Assembly (NCBI GenBank): GCA_035556395.1
Contig: DATMFB010000068.1
Coordinates: forward strand, 1-8,646
DNA from: 73-13 sp035556395
GTDB taxonomy: Bacteria > Actinomycetota > Actinomycetes > Actinomycetales > Microbacteriaceae
Reading direction: 5' to 3'
DNA: 8,646 bases
A program made the translations under genes and the position numbers. Below are positions 1 to 6,083 of this stretch, in pieces (position 1 is the first letter of the stretch; each line of letters begins with the position of its first letter). Below the pieces are notes generated by a model. The model searched no databases. It saw nothing but the letters and a program-made list of their open reading frames with translations, and was not told the DNA's origin.

Positions 1-551
1 GGCCGGCGCCGCGCGTGCTGCCGGGCCTCATCCCCATCATCGGCGACACGCAGGAGGACGCCGAGCGCATCCTCGCCGAGCTCGGCGCGATCGTGCAGCC
101 CGAGATCGCCCTCGCGACGCTGAGCGAACTGCTCGTCGGCACCGACCTGTCGGGGCTCGACCTCGACGAGCCGATCCCGACCGAGCGGCTCACGTCGCTC
201 GACGAGGCCGCGGCAAGCCACAAGTCCTCGGCGACTCGCTATCCGGCCCTGCGCCGGGTCATCATCGACGAGCGGCCGACGCTGCGCGAGCTGCTCGCGA
301 CCCGCGCGCACTCATACGGCCATCAGGTCGTCGTCGGGACCGCGACCTCCGTGGCCGACCGGATCGAGTCGTGGTTCCGTGCGAGAGCGTGCGACGGCTT
401 CACACTGACCCCCGCGTACATGCCCGAGGGGCTCGACCGGATCTGCGACGACCTCGTGCCGGAGCTGCAGCGCCGCGGCCTGTTCCGCACCGAGTACCCC
501 GGTACGACGCTCCGCGACACGCTCGGGATCGCGCGGCCCGCGACGCCCTGA
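1..551 (+). CDS. NtaA/DmoA-family FMNH2-dependent monooxygenase, C-terminal part (5' end outside window)
   Basis: Only the last 182 codons are visible; the reading frame is already open at base 3 and ends at TGA 549-551. Members of the NtaA/SnaA/DszA/DmoA group of luciferase-like monooxygenases are usually about 440-460 residues, so roughly 60% is missing. Family hallmarks seen: the VLPGLIPIIGDTQEDAE stretch right at the start, the VVVGTATSVADRIESWF segment (family form VVGTPE.VAD), ACDGF, and the very typical tail DLVPELQRRGLFRTEYPG followed by TTLRDTLG and RP. Known relatives use FMNH2 supplied by a separate reductase to oxygenate nitrilotriacetate, dimethyl sulfide or dibenzothiophene sulfone in the cytoplasm; the substrate here is unknown. 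The flavin site and N-terminal barrel cannot be inspected. It converges on the minus-strand gene at 555 with a gap of only 3 bp. The family call is secure; the reaction is not. Confidence 0.9.
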   Translation, partial: PAPRVLPGLIPIIGDTQEDAERILAELGAIVQPEIALATLSELLVGTDLSGLDLDEPIPTERLTSLDEAAASHKSSATRYPALRRVIIDERPTLRELLATRAHSYGHQVVVGTATSVADRIESWFRARACDGFTLTPAYMPEGLDRICDDLVPELQRRGLFRTEYPGTTLRDTLGIARPATP

Positions 552-554
552 GGC

Positions 555-1448
555 TCAGAGCCCCGCGACCGCCTCGTGGTACGCGCTCGCGTCGATGAGC
601 GGCGCGAGGTCCTCACGGGTGCGCGGCTCGCGGCCCTGCTCCGCCGCGACCCACCGCTCCTGCTCGACGAGGACGTCGAGCTGATCGAGCTCGATGTGGG
701 CGACGAACTCGAGCGTCGCGAAGCAGCGCGCGACGAGGCCCGGGTCGAAGCCCGAGAGCCGCGCCGCGACCCGGGCTCCACGCTCGGGTGCCTCGCGCAG
801 CGCGCGCGAGGCGAGGACGACCTGACGGATGAACGCGACGATCTCGGCCCGCTTGTCGGGGTCAGCCAGTCGGTCCGCGGTCGTGTTCGCGCCGAGTCGC
901 AGGAAGTAGGAGTCCGGCGTGCGGATCGACACCAGGTCCTCGCCGAGCGTCTCCTTCGCGAGCTGCGTCGCCGGCTCCCAGATCGTGATCGCCTCGACCT
1001 CGCCGTCGACGAGCGCCTGGGTCGAGGCGACCTCGGGCCGGTAGCCGACGATCTCGACCTCGTCCGCGGCGATGCCGTGCTTGGCGAGCTCGGTCGCGAG
1101 GTAGTACTCGGACGAGGTGTGGCGGAACGTGCCGATGCGTTTCCCCCGCAGGTCCGCCGCGCCGCGCACGCCGAGCGATGGGCGCCCGAGGATCTCGTAG
1201 TGCCCCCTGGTCGCCGTGAACAGCAGCCGGATGTCGGGTCGGGCGACCGAGTACCGCAGCAGTTGCGTGTCCGCGTTCATCGCGACGTCGGCGACCGCCT
1301 CCGGTGACTCGGTGCTGAGGTCGGCGCCGCCGCCGACGAGGTGCGCGATGTAGCCGTCGTTCAAGTCGGCCCCGGTGAGCTCGCGCACCGCGATCTCCAC
1401 AGCCGCGTTCTCCATGACGCGATGCGCGCCGTAGACCTGCAATGTCAT
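555..1448 (-). CDS. NMT1/THI5-like substrate-binding-fold protein lacking a signal peptide
   Basis: 297 residues, ATG at 1448 to TGA at 555. It has the type-2 periplasmic-binding-protein pattern of the nitrate/sulfonate/pyrimidine (NMT1/THI5-like) class: ADVAMNADTQLLRYSV near residues 53-68, GRPSLGVRGAADLRGKRIGT at 88-107, SSEYYLATELAKHGI at 112-126, and QALVDGEVEAITIWEPA at 144-160. The odd point is the N-terminus: it begins MTLQVYGAHRVMENAAVEIA, with no hydrophobic core, Arg leader or lipobox Cys, so it is predicted to stay in the cytoplasm. The open frame extends upstream, but that stretch is Arg/Ser-rich shadow sequence overlapping the preceding gene and offers no signal peptide either. 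The chosen ATG has a good ribosome site (AAGGG, 6-nt spacing). The yeast THI5 cysteine cluster (CCCFC) is absent. It could be a soluble ligand sensor, an enzyme on a binding-protein fold, or a receptor exported by other means. The fold call is good; the role is unknown. Confidence 0.8.
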   Translation of the reverse strand: MTLQVYGAHRVMENAAVEIAVRELTGADLNDGYIAHLVGGGADLSTESPEAVADVAMNADTQLLRYSVARPDIRLLFTATRGHYEILGRPSLGVRGAADLRGKRIGTFRHTSSEYYLATELAKHGIAADEVEIVGYRPEVASTQALVDGEVEAITIWEPATQLAKETLGEDLVSIRTPDSYFLRLGANTTADRLADPDKRAEIVAFIRQVVLASRALREAPERGARVAARLSGFDPGLVARCFATLEFVAHIELDQLDVLVEQERWVAAEQGREPRTREDLAPLIDASAYHEAVAGL

Positions 1449-1454
1449 GCCGAG

Positions 1455-1461
1455 CCCTTCA
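1455..1461 (-). promoter_or_regulatory. Ribosome binding site overlapping a stop codon (translational coupling)
   Basis: On the minus strand the sequence TGAAGGG contains both the TGA stop of the amidohydrolase-like gene and the AAGGG Shine-Dalgarno of the following binding-fold gene, 6 nt before its ATG at 1448. This fixes that start and suggests that translation of the second gene is coupled to termination of the first. Confidence 0.7.
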
Positions 1462-2361
1462 TAGTCCGATCGCCCTCGCGGGGTTGTCGACCGCCATCGT
1501 GCGGAGGTCATCCGGCGCCGTGCCGAGATACGCGAGCTGCTCGAGCAGGACGCGCAGCGCCTCGGGCGCGGCCGGCGCCCAGCGGGAGAACGCATCGCTC
1601 GTCAGCACGACGCGCTCCGGGCCGAGTTCGCGGATCGCGGCATGCACCTCGCGGACGTTCGATGCGGCGTCGGGGTGCAGGAGCGGCCCGCCGGAGAACT
1701 CGATGACGGCGGCCGGGCCGAGCTCGGCCAGTTGGGCGACCGAGTCCGCGTAGTGCAGCGGATGGTTGACGACGAGCCGCACCCCGAGCTGCTCGCAGCG
1801 CTGCGCGATCGCGATCGACTCGCGCAACGACACGTGCCCCGTCCCGAGCGTCAGGTCGCGGTCCGCGCAGATCGCGACGATCGTCGCCGCCTCGCGCGTC
1901 AGGCGCCCGTCCTCGCCGATCGCCGACTGCGCGTTCGATCGCGCGTACGCCGCGAAGTCGTCGACCAGTCCGTCGAGCAGCCGCGAGATGTAGCCGGCCC
2001 GCTCGACGTCGGCCGCCGCCCCCCAGGTCGGCAGGAAGACCATGCGCGCGCCGTGGGCCGCCGCGAGCTCGACCGACGCGGCGCTGATGCCGCCCGCCGG
2101 CGGATTGAGCGTGATGCTCCCGAACACCGTGAACTCGGCGGGGTCGAACTCGCGCTGGATCGCCCGCGCACGGTCCATCGTCGGCCAGACGTGCGACTTG
2201 AGCACCCATCCGCGGATGCCGTACTCGACCGCGAGGCGCGCCGTCGCGGCGTCGTCGCCTCGATTGGCGAGGCCGAGCGCGAGGTCCGGCTGTCCGTGCA
2301 CGTGCAGGTCGAATGCGCCACGGGTCAGTCGCGCGTGGTCCGCGGGCAGGTGTTCGAGCAT
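1459..2361 (-). CDS. Metal-dependent amidohydrolase-like protein (DUF6282-type)
   Basis: 300 residues, ATG at 2361. Probable TIM-barrel hydrolase of the amidohydrolase/PHP kind. Candidate metal ligands in order: FDLHVHGQPD (His20, His22; HxH on strand 1), WVLKSH (Lys55, His57), LGTGHVS (His176), VVNHP (His200) and LTSDAF (Asp256). The spacing and the DLHVHxxPD, LKSH, TGHxS and NHP motifs match my recollection of DUF6282 amidohydrolase-like proteins, whose substrate is not established to my knowledge. There is no signal peptide, so it should be cytoplasmic. The start has only a weak GAG-type ribosome site about 9 nt upstream, but the HxH motif begins about 20 residues in, as expected for an N-terminal first barrel strand. 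It heads a two-gene minus-strand unit with the binding-fold gene, diverging from the importer operon, so hydrolysis of the imported compound or a breakdown intermediate is plausible. Alternative: a hydrolase of the related phosphotriesterase or PHP families. Confidence 0.8.
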   Translation of the reverse strand: MLEHLPADHARLTRGAFDLHVHGQPDLALGLANRGDDAATARLAVEYGIRGWVLKSHVWPTMDRARAIQREFDPAEFTVFGSITLNPPAGGISAASVELAAAHGARMVFLPTWGAAADVERAGYISRLLDGLVDDFAAYARSNAQSAIGEDGRLTREAATIVAICADRDLTLGTGHVSLRESIAIAQRCEQLGVRLVVNHPLHYADSVAQLAELGPAAVIEFSGGPLLHPDAASNVREVHAAIRELGPERVVLTSDAFSRWAPAAPEALRVLLEQLAYLGTAPDDLRTMAVDNPARAIGL

Positions 2362-2471
2362 GTCGGCACTCTCGTCGTCGTCGTGCCTTCGAACCTATGG
2401 ACCGCGGTCGAGGCGGAATAGCGTGGCGTTACGCTATCGCGCAGGCCTCGGGGCGGGGTTGGGTGGTGGAC
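2362..2471. promoter_or_regulatory. Divergent intergenic region with probable promoters and operator
   Basis: 110 bp between the divergent amidohydrolase-like and SDR genes, so promoters for both transcription units should lie here. It holds a 10-bp perfect palindrome GACCGCGGTC (2400-2409) and the larger inverted repeat at 2418-2437. TACGCT (2430-2435) fits a loose -10 (TANNNT) for the + strand, and TAGGTT (complement of 2392-2397) fits one for the minus strand, but neither has a convincing -35. Promoter positions are therefore only suggested by layout. Confidence 0.5.
2418..2437. repeat. Perfect 7-bp inverted repeat, operator candidate
   Basis: ATAGCGT (2418-2424), spacer GGCGTT, ACGCTAT (2431-2437): the arms are exact reverse complements. 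It sits between the divergent units and overlaps the possible -10 of the + strand operon, which is the geometry of a repressor site. The 9-mer GAATAGCGT covering its left arm (2416-2424) recurs at 4085-4093 before the lipoprotein gene. No regulator gene is in view, so the binding protein is unknown. Confidence 0.5.
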
Positions 2472-3209
2472 ATGAGCGATGCGATGACGCGCGCGGCGAT
2501 CGTGACGGGCGGCACCGGCGGTGTCGGCGCGGCGACCGTCGCCCTGCTGCGGTCCAAGGGATACGGGGTCGTCTCCGTCGATCTGGCGCCCGCGCCCGAG
2601 GCGTGGAGCGACGACGACGGGATCGTCGCGCTCAGCGCCGACGTCGCGCTCGAGGCGACGGCGGAGCTCGCCGTGCGCACCGCCCAGGAACGATTCGGCC
2701 GCCTCGACGTGCTCGTCAACAACGCGGGACTCTTCCACCGCAAGGACATCGCCACCACGAGCGTCGCCGACCTCGAGCGCCTGCTGCGCGTCAACGTCAT
2801 CGGTACGTTCGTCTTCACGCGGGCCGCGATCGACGCGCTCGCCGCGACGGGCGGCGCGATCGTCAACCTCGGCTCGATCTCCGGGCTCGTCGGCAGCCCG
2901 CAGCAGGGGGCCTACTCGATAACCAAGGGTGCGATCATCCAGTTCACGCGGCAGTCGGCGATCGAGCTCGCGCCGCAGGGCATCCGGGTCAACGCGGTCG
3001 CGCCGGGCGCGATCGACACCGAGTTCGTCGGCAAGGCCGTCGCGCACGGCTCATCGCCCGGCAATTCCAACGACACGATCCGTCAGAACAATCCGCTCGG
3101 CCGGATCTCGAGCGCCGAGGAGATCGCGGACGCGATCGTCTGGCTCGCGAGCTCGCCCGCCGTCACGGGTGCGGTCCTATCGGTCGACGGAGGACACACC
3201 GCGCGCTGA
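2472..3209 (+). CDS. SDR-family NAD(P)-dependent oxidoreductase
   Basis: 245 residues, a normal length for a classical short-chain dehydrogenase. Rossmann motif TGGTGGVG at 12-19, acidic Asp37 at the end of strand 2 (VSVDL) favouring NAD(H) over NADP(H), NNAG at 83-86, structural Asn109, catalytic Ser135, Tyr148 and Lys152 (YSITK), and the PG of VNAVAPGAIDTEF at 178-179. The C-terminus VLSVDGGHTAR is typical of FabG-like members. Classical SDRs oxidise or reduce alcohol/ketone groups in the cytoplasm, usually as tetramers. All catalytic residues are intact. It is the first gene of the + strand unit, 34 bp before the ABC ATPase, suggesting action on the imported compound. Start: ATG 2472 has only a GGTGG sequence very close to it; in-frame GTG codons at 2463 and 2466 are alternatives. 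The substrate is not predictable. Confidence 0.93.
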   Translation: MSDAMTRAAIVTGGTGGVGAATVALLRSKGYGVVSVDLAPAPEAWSDDDGIVALSADVALEATAELAVRTAQERFGRLDVLVNNAGLFHRKDIATTSVADLERLLRVNVIGTFVFTRAAIDALAATGGAIVNLGSISGLVGSPQQGAYSITKGAIIQFTRQSAIELAPQGIRVNAVAPGAIDTEFVGKAVAHGSSPGNSNDTIRQNNPLGRISSAEEIADAIVWLASSPAVTGAVLSVDGGHTAR

Positions 3210-3243
3210 GTCGTGCGACCGGTTTCACACGAGAGGGAAGTAC

Positions 3244-4047
3244 ATGGAGAATCTGGGCGCAACGCCGCTCCTGTCCGTCGAAGGCGTCGGGCACACTTAC
3301 GGGGTCGGACCGACCGCGCATCACGCGCTGTCCAACCTGTCGTTCACGGTCGACGCGGGCGAGTTCGTCTCGATCGTGGGCCCCTCCGGCGCGGGCAAGA
3401 CGACCCTGTTGCGCATCCTCGCGGGGCTGCTGCAGCCCACGGAAGGCGTCGTCACCCTCGGGGGGAGCGTCGTCGACTCCGTCCCGCCGGGCATGGCGAT
3501 GGTGTTCCAGGATTACAGCCGCTCGCTGCTGCCGTGGCAGACGGTCGCGAAGAACGTCAACTTCCCGCTGCGCGGCGACAAGCACACGCCGGCCGAGCGC
3601 CGCGAGATCGTGCAGGAGAGCATCGACGTCGTCGGCCTGACGGGTCACGAGCAGAAGTACCCGTGGCAGCTGTCCGGCGGCATGCAGCAGCGCGTCGCGA
3701 TCGCCCGTGCGCTCGCCTACGCGCCGAGCCTGCTGCTCATGGACGAGCCATTCGCCTCCGTCGACGCGCAGACGCGCGAGGGCCTCGAGGACCTCGTGCT
3801 GCAGGTGCGCGAGCGCTCGAACGTCACGATCCTGTTCGTCACCCATGACGTCGACGAGAGCGTCTACCTCGCCGACCGCGTCCTCGTACTCTCACGGCCG
3901 CCGTCGCACATCGTCGCAAGCATCCCCGTCCCGCTGCCGAGCCCGCGCGATCAGATCACGACAAAGGAGCTGCCCGAGTTCGTCCAGCTGCGCGGTCGCG
4001 TGGCGCGCCTCATCCATGGCGCGGAAGACCTGGCTCAATCCGCGTAG
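3244..4047 (+). CDS. ABC transporter ATP-binding protein, NitT/TauT (SsuB/TauB-like) type
   Basis: 267 residues with every nucleotide-binding element intact: Walker A GPSGAGKT at 46-53, Q-loop Gln89 in MVFQDY, ABC signature LSGGMQQR at 143-150, Walker B LLLMDEPF at 163-170 with catalytic Glu168, D-loop SVDAQ, and switch His201 in FVTHDVDES. The stretch around QDYSRSLLPWQTVAKNV is characteristic of ATPases for nitrate, sulfonate, taurine and related small anions or heterocycles. The start is well supported: AGGG (3234-3237) lies 6 nt before the ATG. It powers the importer made with the lipoprotein and two permeases downstream. The gene order, ATPase before binding protein and permeases, is compatible with a single operon. 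The substrate class cannot be narrowed from the ATPase alone. Confidence 0.95.
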   Translation: MENLGATPLLSVEGVGHTYGVGPTAHHALSNLSFTVDAGEFVSIVGPSGAGKTTLLRILAGLLQPTEGVVTLGGSVVDSVPPGMAMVFQDYSRSLLPWQTVAKNVNFPLRGDKHTPAERREIVQESIDVVGLTGHEQKYPWQLSGGMQQRVAIARALAYAPSLLLMDEPFASVDAQTREGLEDLVLQVRERSNVTILFVTHDVDESVYLADRVLVLSRPPSHIVASIPVPLPSPRDQITTKELPEFVQLRGRVARLIHGAEDLAQSA

Positions 4048-4079
4048 TTCCGCGCAAGTCTCGGCGCACACCCGCTGCC

Positions 4080-4093
4080 ACGCTGAATAGCGT
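4080..4093. repeat. Short inverted repeat in the ATPase-lipoprotein gap
   Basis: ACGCT (4080-4084), loop GAAT, AGCGT (4089-4093). It lies in the 76-bp gap between the ATPase stop and the lipoprotein start, the largest gap in the + strand unit. It could form a small mRNA hairpin or be a variant of the 2418-2437 site (shared 9-mer GAATAGCGT). It is not a convincing terminator because no T-run follows and the stem is only 5 bp. Confidence 0.35.
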
Positions 4094-4106
4094 CCCACCA
4101 ACCTCA

Positions 4107-4115
4107 AGGAAGAGG
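4107..4115 (+). promoter_or_regulatory. Ribosome binding site for the lipoprotein gene
   Basis: Purine-rich AGGAAGAGG ends 8 nt before the GTG at 4124. It supports that GTG as the start, which gives a complete Arg-rich leader and correctly placed lipobox. Confidence 0.6.
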
Positions 4116-4123
4116 CGATCACT

Positions 4124-5182
4124 GTGTCAACAATCAACCGTTCCCGAGCTCGTGCCCGTGCGCGCCTGCTCACCACCGGAGCCGTCGCAGCGGCCTCCGC
4201 ACTCGTCCTCGCCGGCTGTGCGAGCGGGTCTCCCACCCCGACCGAGTCAGCTGGCGGCGACGATAGCGGTCTTAGCGAGATCCAGCAGCTCGCGGCGAAC
4301 GCCGACCCTAATGCACCCGAGGTCGACGTGATCCGGGGCTCCCTCTGGCAGGGGCCGATCAGCGCTCAGTTCATTCTGGGCGGCGACGTCGCCGAGGCCG
4401 AGTACGGCCTCGCCTTCGAGTACGACTGGATGACGGATGCCAACGTGGGACGGGCGCGACTCGCCGCAGGCGAGATCGACATCACTCCTGGCTCGCCGTA
4501 CGGCGCCGTGAACCTCACGCGCAGCGGCTCCGATGCCCTCATCGTGGGCGGCAATTACATCAGCCAGCCGGGCGAGCAGCTCGTCATGGCACTCGAGGGC
4601 TCCGGGATCGAGGACGTGACGGATCTCGCAGGCAAGACGATCGGCATGACCGCCGTGACCGGGGTCCACCCCAACCGTCTGCGTCTCGCCCTCGCGAATG
4701 CTGGCCTGGACCCCGAGAGCCTCACGGTCGTCGCGACCACCTACGGGGAGATGGCGCAGCAGCTCAAGGACGGGATCATCGATGCCGCGAGTGCGGCAGC
4801 CTTCGCGATCCCACCGATCCGCGAGGCCGGCGGTGTCGAGATCTTTGACCTCGGCGCGTCCCCCTTCGACGGGCGTCCGGAAAACGTCTGGATCACCACG
4901 AAGTCGTTCTACACCGCGCACCCGAACGCGATCGCCGCGTTCCAATGCGCGACGGCCGCCGGCGGTGCGCTCGCGAACGACCGGCCGGTCATGGAGGGCT
5001 TCATGGCCGACGTGCTGGGCTGGAACCCGGGCCTCATCAGCGTGTCACAGTCCCCGCACTCGGTCGACGGCCCGCTGCCGCTCGACAAGGTCCAGGTGGA
5101 CTGGGATGAAGAGGTCGAGCTCTACGGATCGGAGCCCTTCGACGTGACGTCGATCCTCATCCCCTTCCCGAAGAACTGCTGA
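4124..5182 (+). CDS. ABC transporter substrate-binding lipoprotein, NMT1/THI5-like
   Basis: 352 residues from a GTG start. The N-terminus is a textbook lipoprotein signal: Arg-rich n-region (RSRARARARLL), hydrophobic core of about 15 residues, lipobox LAGC with Cys32 as the lipidation site, then a Ser/Thr/Pro/Gly-rich linker (about 33-50). The mature part has the type-2 binding-protein pattern of the nitrate/sulfonate/pyrimidine class: GRARLAAGEIDITPGSPYGA (109-128), DVTDLAGKTIGMTAV (164-178), HPNRLRLALANAGL (182-195), QQLKDGIIDAASAAAFAIPP (212-231). It should be anchored on the outer face of the membrane and deliver ligand to the permeases that follow. Two mature cysteines remain, Cys275 and the terminal Cys352, which could pair. 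It is clearly different from the signal-less binding-fold protein at 555-1448. Ligand unknown; the fold covers sulfonates, nitrate, aromatics and thiamine precursors. Confidence 0.92.
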   Translation: MSTINRSRARARARLLTTGAVAAASALVLAGCASGSPTPTESAGGDDSGLSEIQQLAANADPNAPEVDVIRGSLWQGPISAQFILGGDVAEAEYGLAFEYDWMTDANVGRARLAAGEIDITPGSPYGAVNLTRSGSDALIVGGNYISQPGEQLVMALEGSGIEDVTDLAGKTIGMTAVTGVHPNRLRLALANAGLDPESLTVVATTYGEMAQQLKDGIIDAASAAAFAIPPIREAGGVEIFDLGASPFDGRPENVWITTKSFYTAHPNAIAAFQCATAAGGALANDRPVMEGFMADVLGWNPGLISVSQSPHSVDGPLPLDKVQVDWDEEVELYGSEPFDVTSILIPFPKNC

Positions 5183-5195
5183 GCGAACGGACGGC

Positions 5196-6080
5196 ATGTC
5201 GCTCCACACTGAGGACACTCGAGAGGGTGCGTCGGCGACCACGGTCGCCGGCGCGCCCGCTCGGGCGAAGCGGCGCCGCGGGCCGCACCGCTGGACACTC
5301 TGGCAGCGCGTCACGCTCGGCGTCGCCGGCGTCATCGTGCTCGGAATCGTCATGGAGCTCGTGAGCCGCTTCGGCTTCGCGAACCCGGACTATGTGCCCC
5401 CGCTGACGGCAATCATCGGGCGGATCGGTGAGTTCCTCTTCGACCCTGCCTCCGTGACGGGCAACTTCTACGCGCAGGTCGCTGCAACGATGGTCGGCTT
5501 CCTGACCGGGCTCGGCATCGCGGTCGTGCTCGGCATCGGGCTCGGCGTGCTGTTCGGCCTCTGGGAGGTCAGTTACCGCTCCTCGCGCACCGTGATCGAG
5601 CTACTGCGACCGATTCCCCCCGTCGCGCTCATTCCCGTCGCGATCCTGTTGCTCGGATCCGGTTTCAACATGAAGACGTCGATCGTCGTCTTCGCCTGCA
5701 TCTGGCCGATCATGTTCAACGCGCTCTACGGGGTGCGAAACGTCGACCCGATGCTCAAGGACATGGCGCGCAGCTTCGGGCGCACTCGCGGCGACGTCGT
5801 CCGCTCGATCGTCTTCCCTTCCGCACTCCCGCTCATGTGGACCGGCATCCGAGTCGCCTCGACGATCGCCCTCATCGTCATCATCACGACCGAGCTCATC
5901 GTGGGCGGGTCCGTCGGGATCGGCGGTATCTTCGCGACCGCCAGGGCCCAGGGCAATGACGTGCTGACGTTCTACGCGGCGATCATCGTCTCAGGAGTGC
6001 TCGGACTCATCGTCAACCTCGCGCTCGCCGCGGTCGAACGACGGTTCTTCGCATGGTCGAAGACCACCAAGGAGGCCTGA
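5196..6080 (+). CDS. ABC transporter permease, NitT/TauT (SsuC-like) type, first of two
   Basis: 294 residues, integral membrane. A basic cytoplasmic N-tail (ARAKRRRGPHR, 22-32) precedes the first membrane segment (about 39-57). Further hydrophobic segments lie near 95-122, 142-155, 161-180, 218-240 and 258-280, six in all, as expected. The cytoplasmic coupling (EAA-type) loop is at about 188-212, DMARSFGRTRGDVVRSIVFP, which docks with the ATPase. The 13-bp gap after the lipoprotein gene and the 3-bp gap before the next permease indicate a co-transcribed importer. The start ATG has only a weak GGACGG upstream, so it may depend on coupling to the preceding gene. It is not a close copy of the next permease, so the two probably form a heterodimeric channel. 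Confidence 0.93.
   Translation: MSLHTEDTREGASATTVAGAPARAKRRRGPHRWTLWQRVTLGVAGVIVLGIVMELVSRFGFANPDYVPPLTAIIGRIGEFLFDPASVTGNFYAQVAATMVGFLTGLGIAVVLGIGLGVLFGLWEVSYRSSRTVIELLRPIPPVALIPVAILLLGSGFNMKTSIVVFACIWPIMFNALYGVRNVDPMLKDMARSFGRTRGDVVRSIVFPSALPLMWTGIRVASTIALIVIITTELIVGGSVGIGGIFATARAQGNDVLTFYAAIIVSGVLGLIVNLALAAVERRFFAWSKTTKEA
6069..6075 (+). promoter_or_regulatory. Strong ribosome binding site setting a TTG start
   Basis: AAGGAGG lies inside the last codons of the first permease gene, 8 nt before TTG 6084. It is the best Shine-Dalgarno in the window and justifies the TTG start of the second permease. Confidence 0.75.
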
Positions 6081-6083
6081 GCG

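Noticed and set aside
552..554. Terminator between the convergent left-edge monooxygenase and the binding-fold gene
   Set aside because: The stop codons are 3 bp apart, leaving no room; any terminator would have to lie inside coding sequence and none is evident.
576..1307. + strand open frame of 243 codons opposite the binding-fold gene
   Set aside because: Arg/Asp/Glu/Leu-rich shadow translation without motifs; the opposite strand carries the conserved protein.
1449..1595. Upstream extension of the minus-strand binding-fold gene by 49 codons
   Set aside because: The extension is Arg/Ser-rich frame-shadow sequence overlapping the conserved C-terminus of the hydrolase gene, has no signal peptide, and the ATG at 1448 has a clear ribosome site.
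2389..2435. Exact sigma-A promoters in the divergent region
   Set aside because: TANNNT-like -10 hexamers can be found on both strands but no matching -35 at proper spacing, so no precise promoter is claimed.
2042..3640. Long + strand open frame of 532 codons
   Set aside because: Its translation is low-complexity Arg/Ala/Ser sequence and it runs across three genes with strong family motifs in other frames; it is a high-GC shadow.
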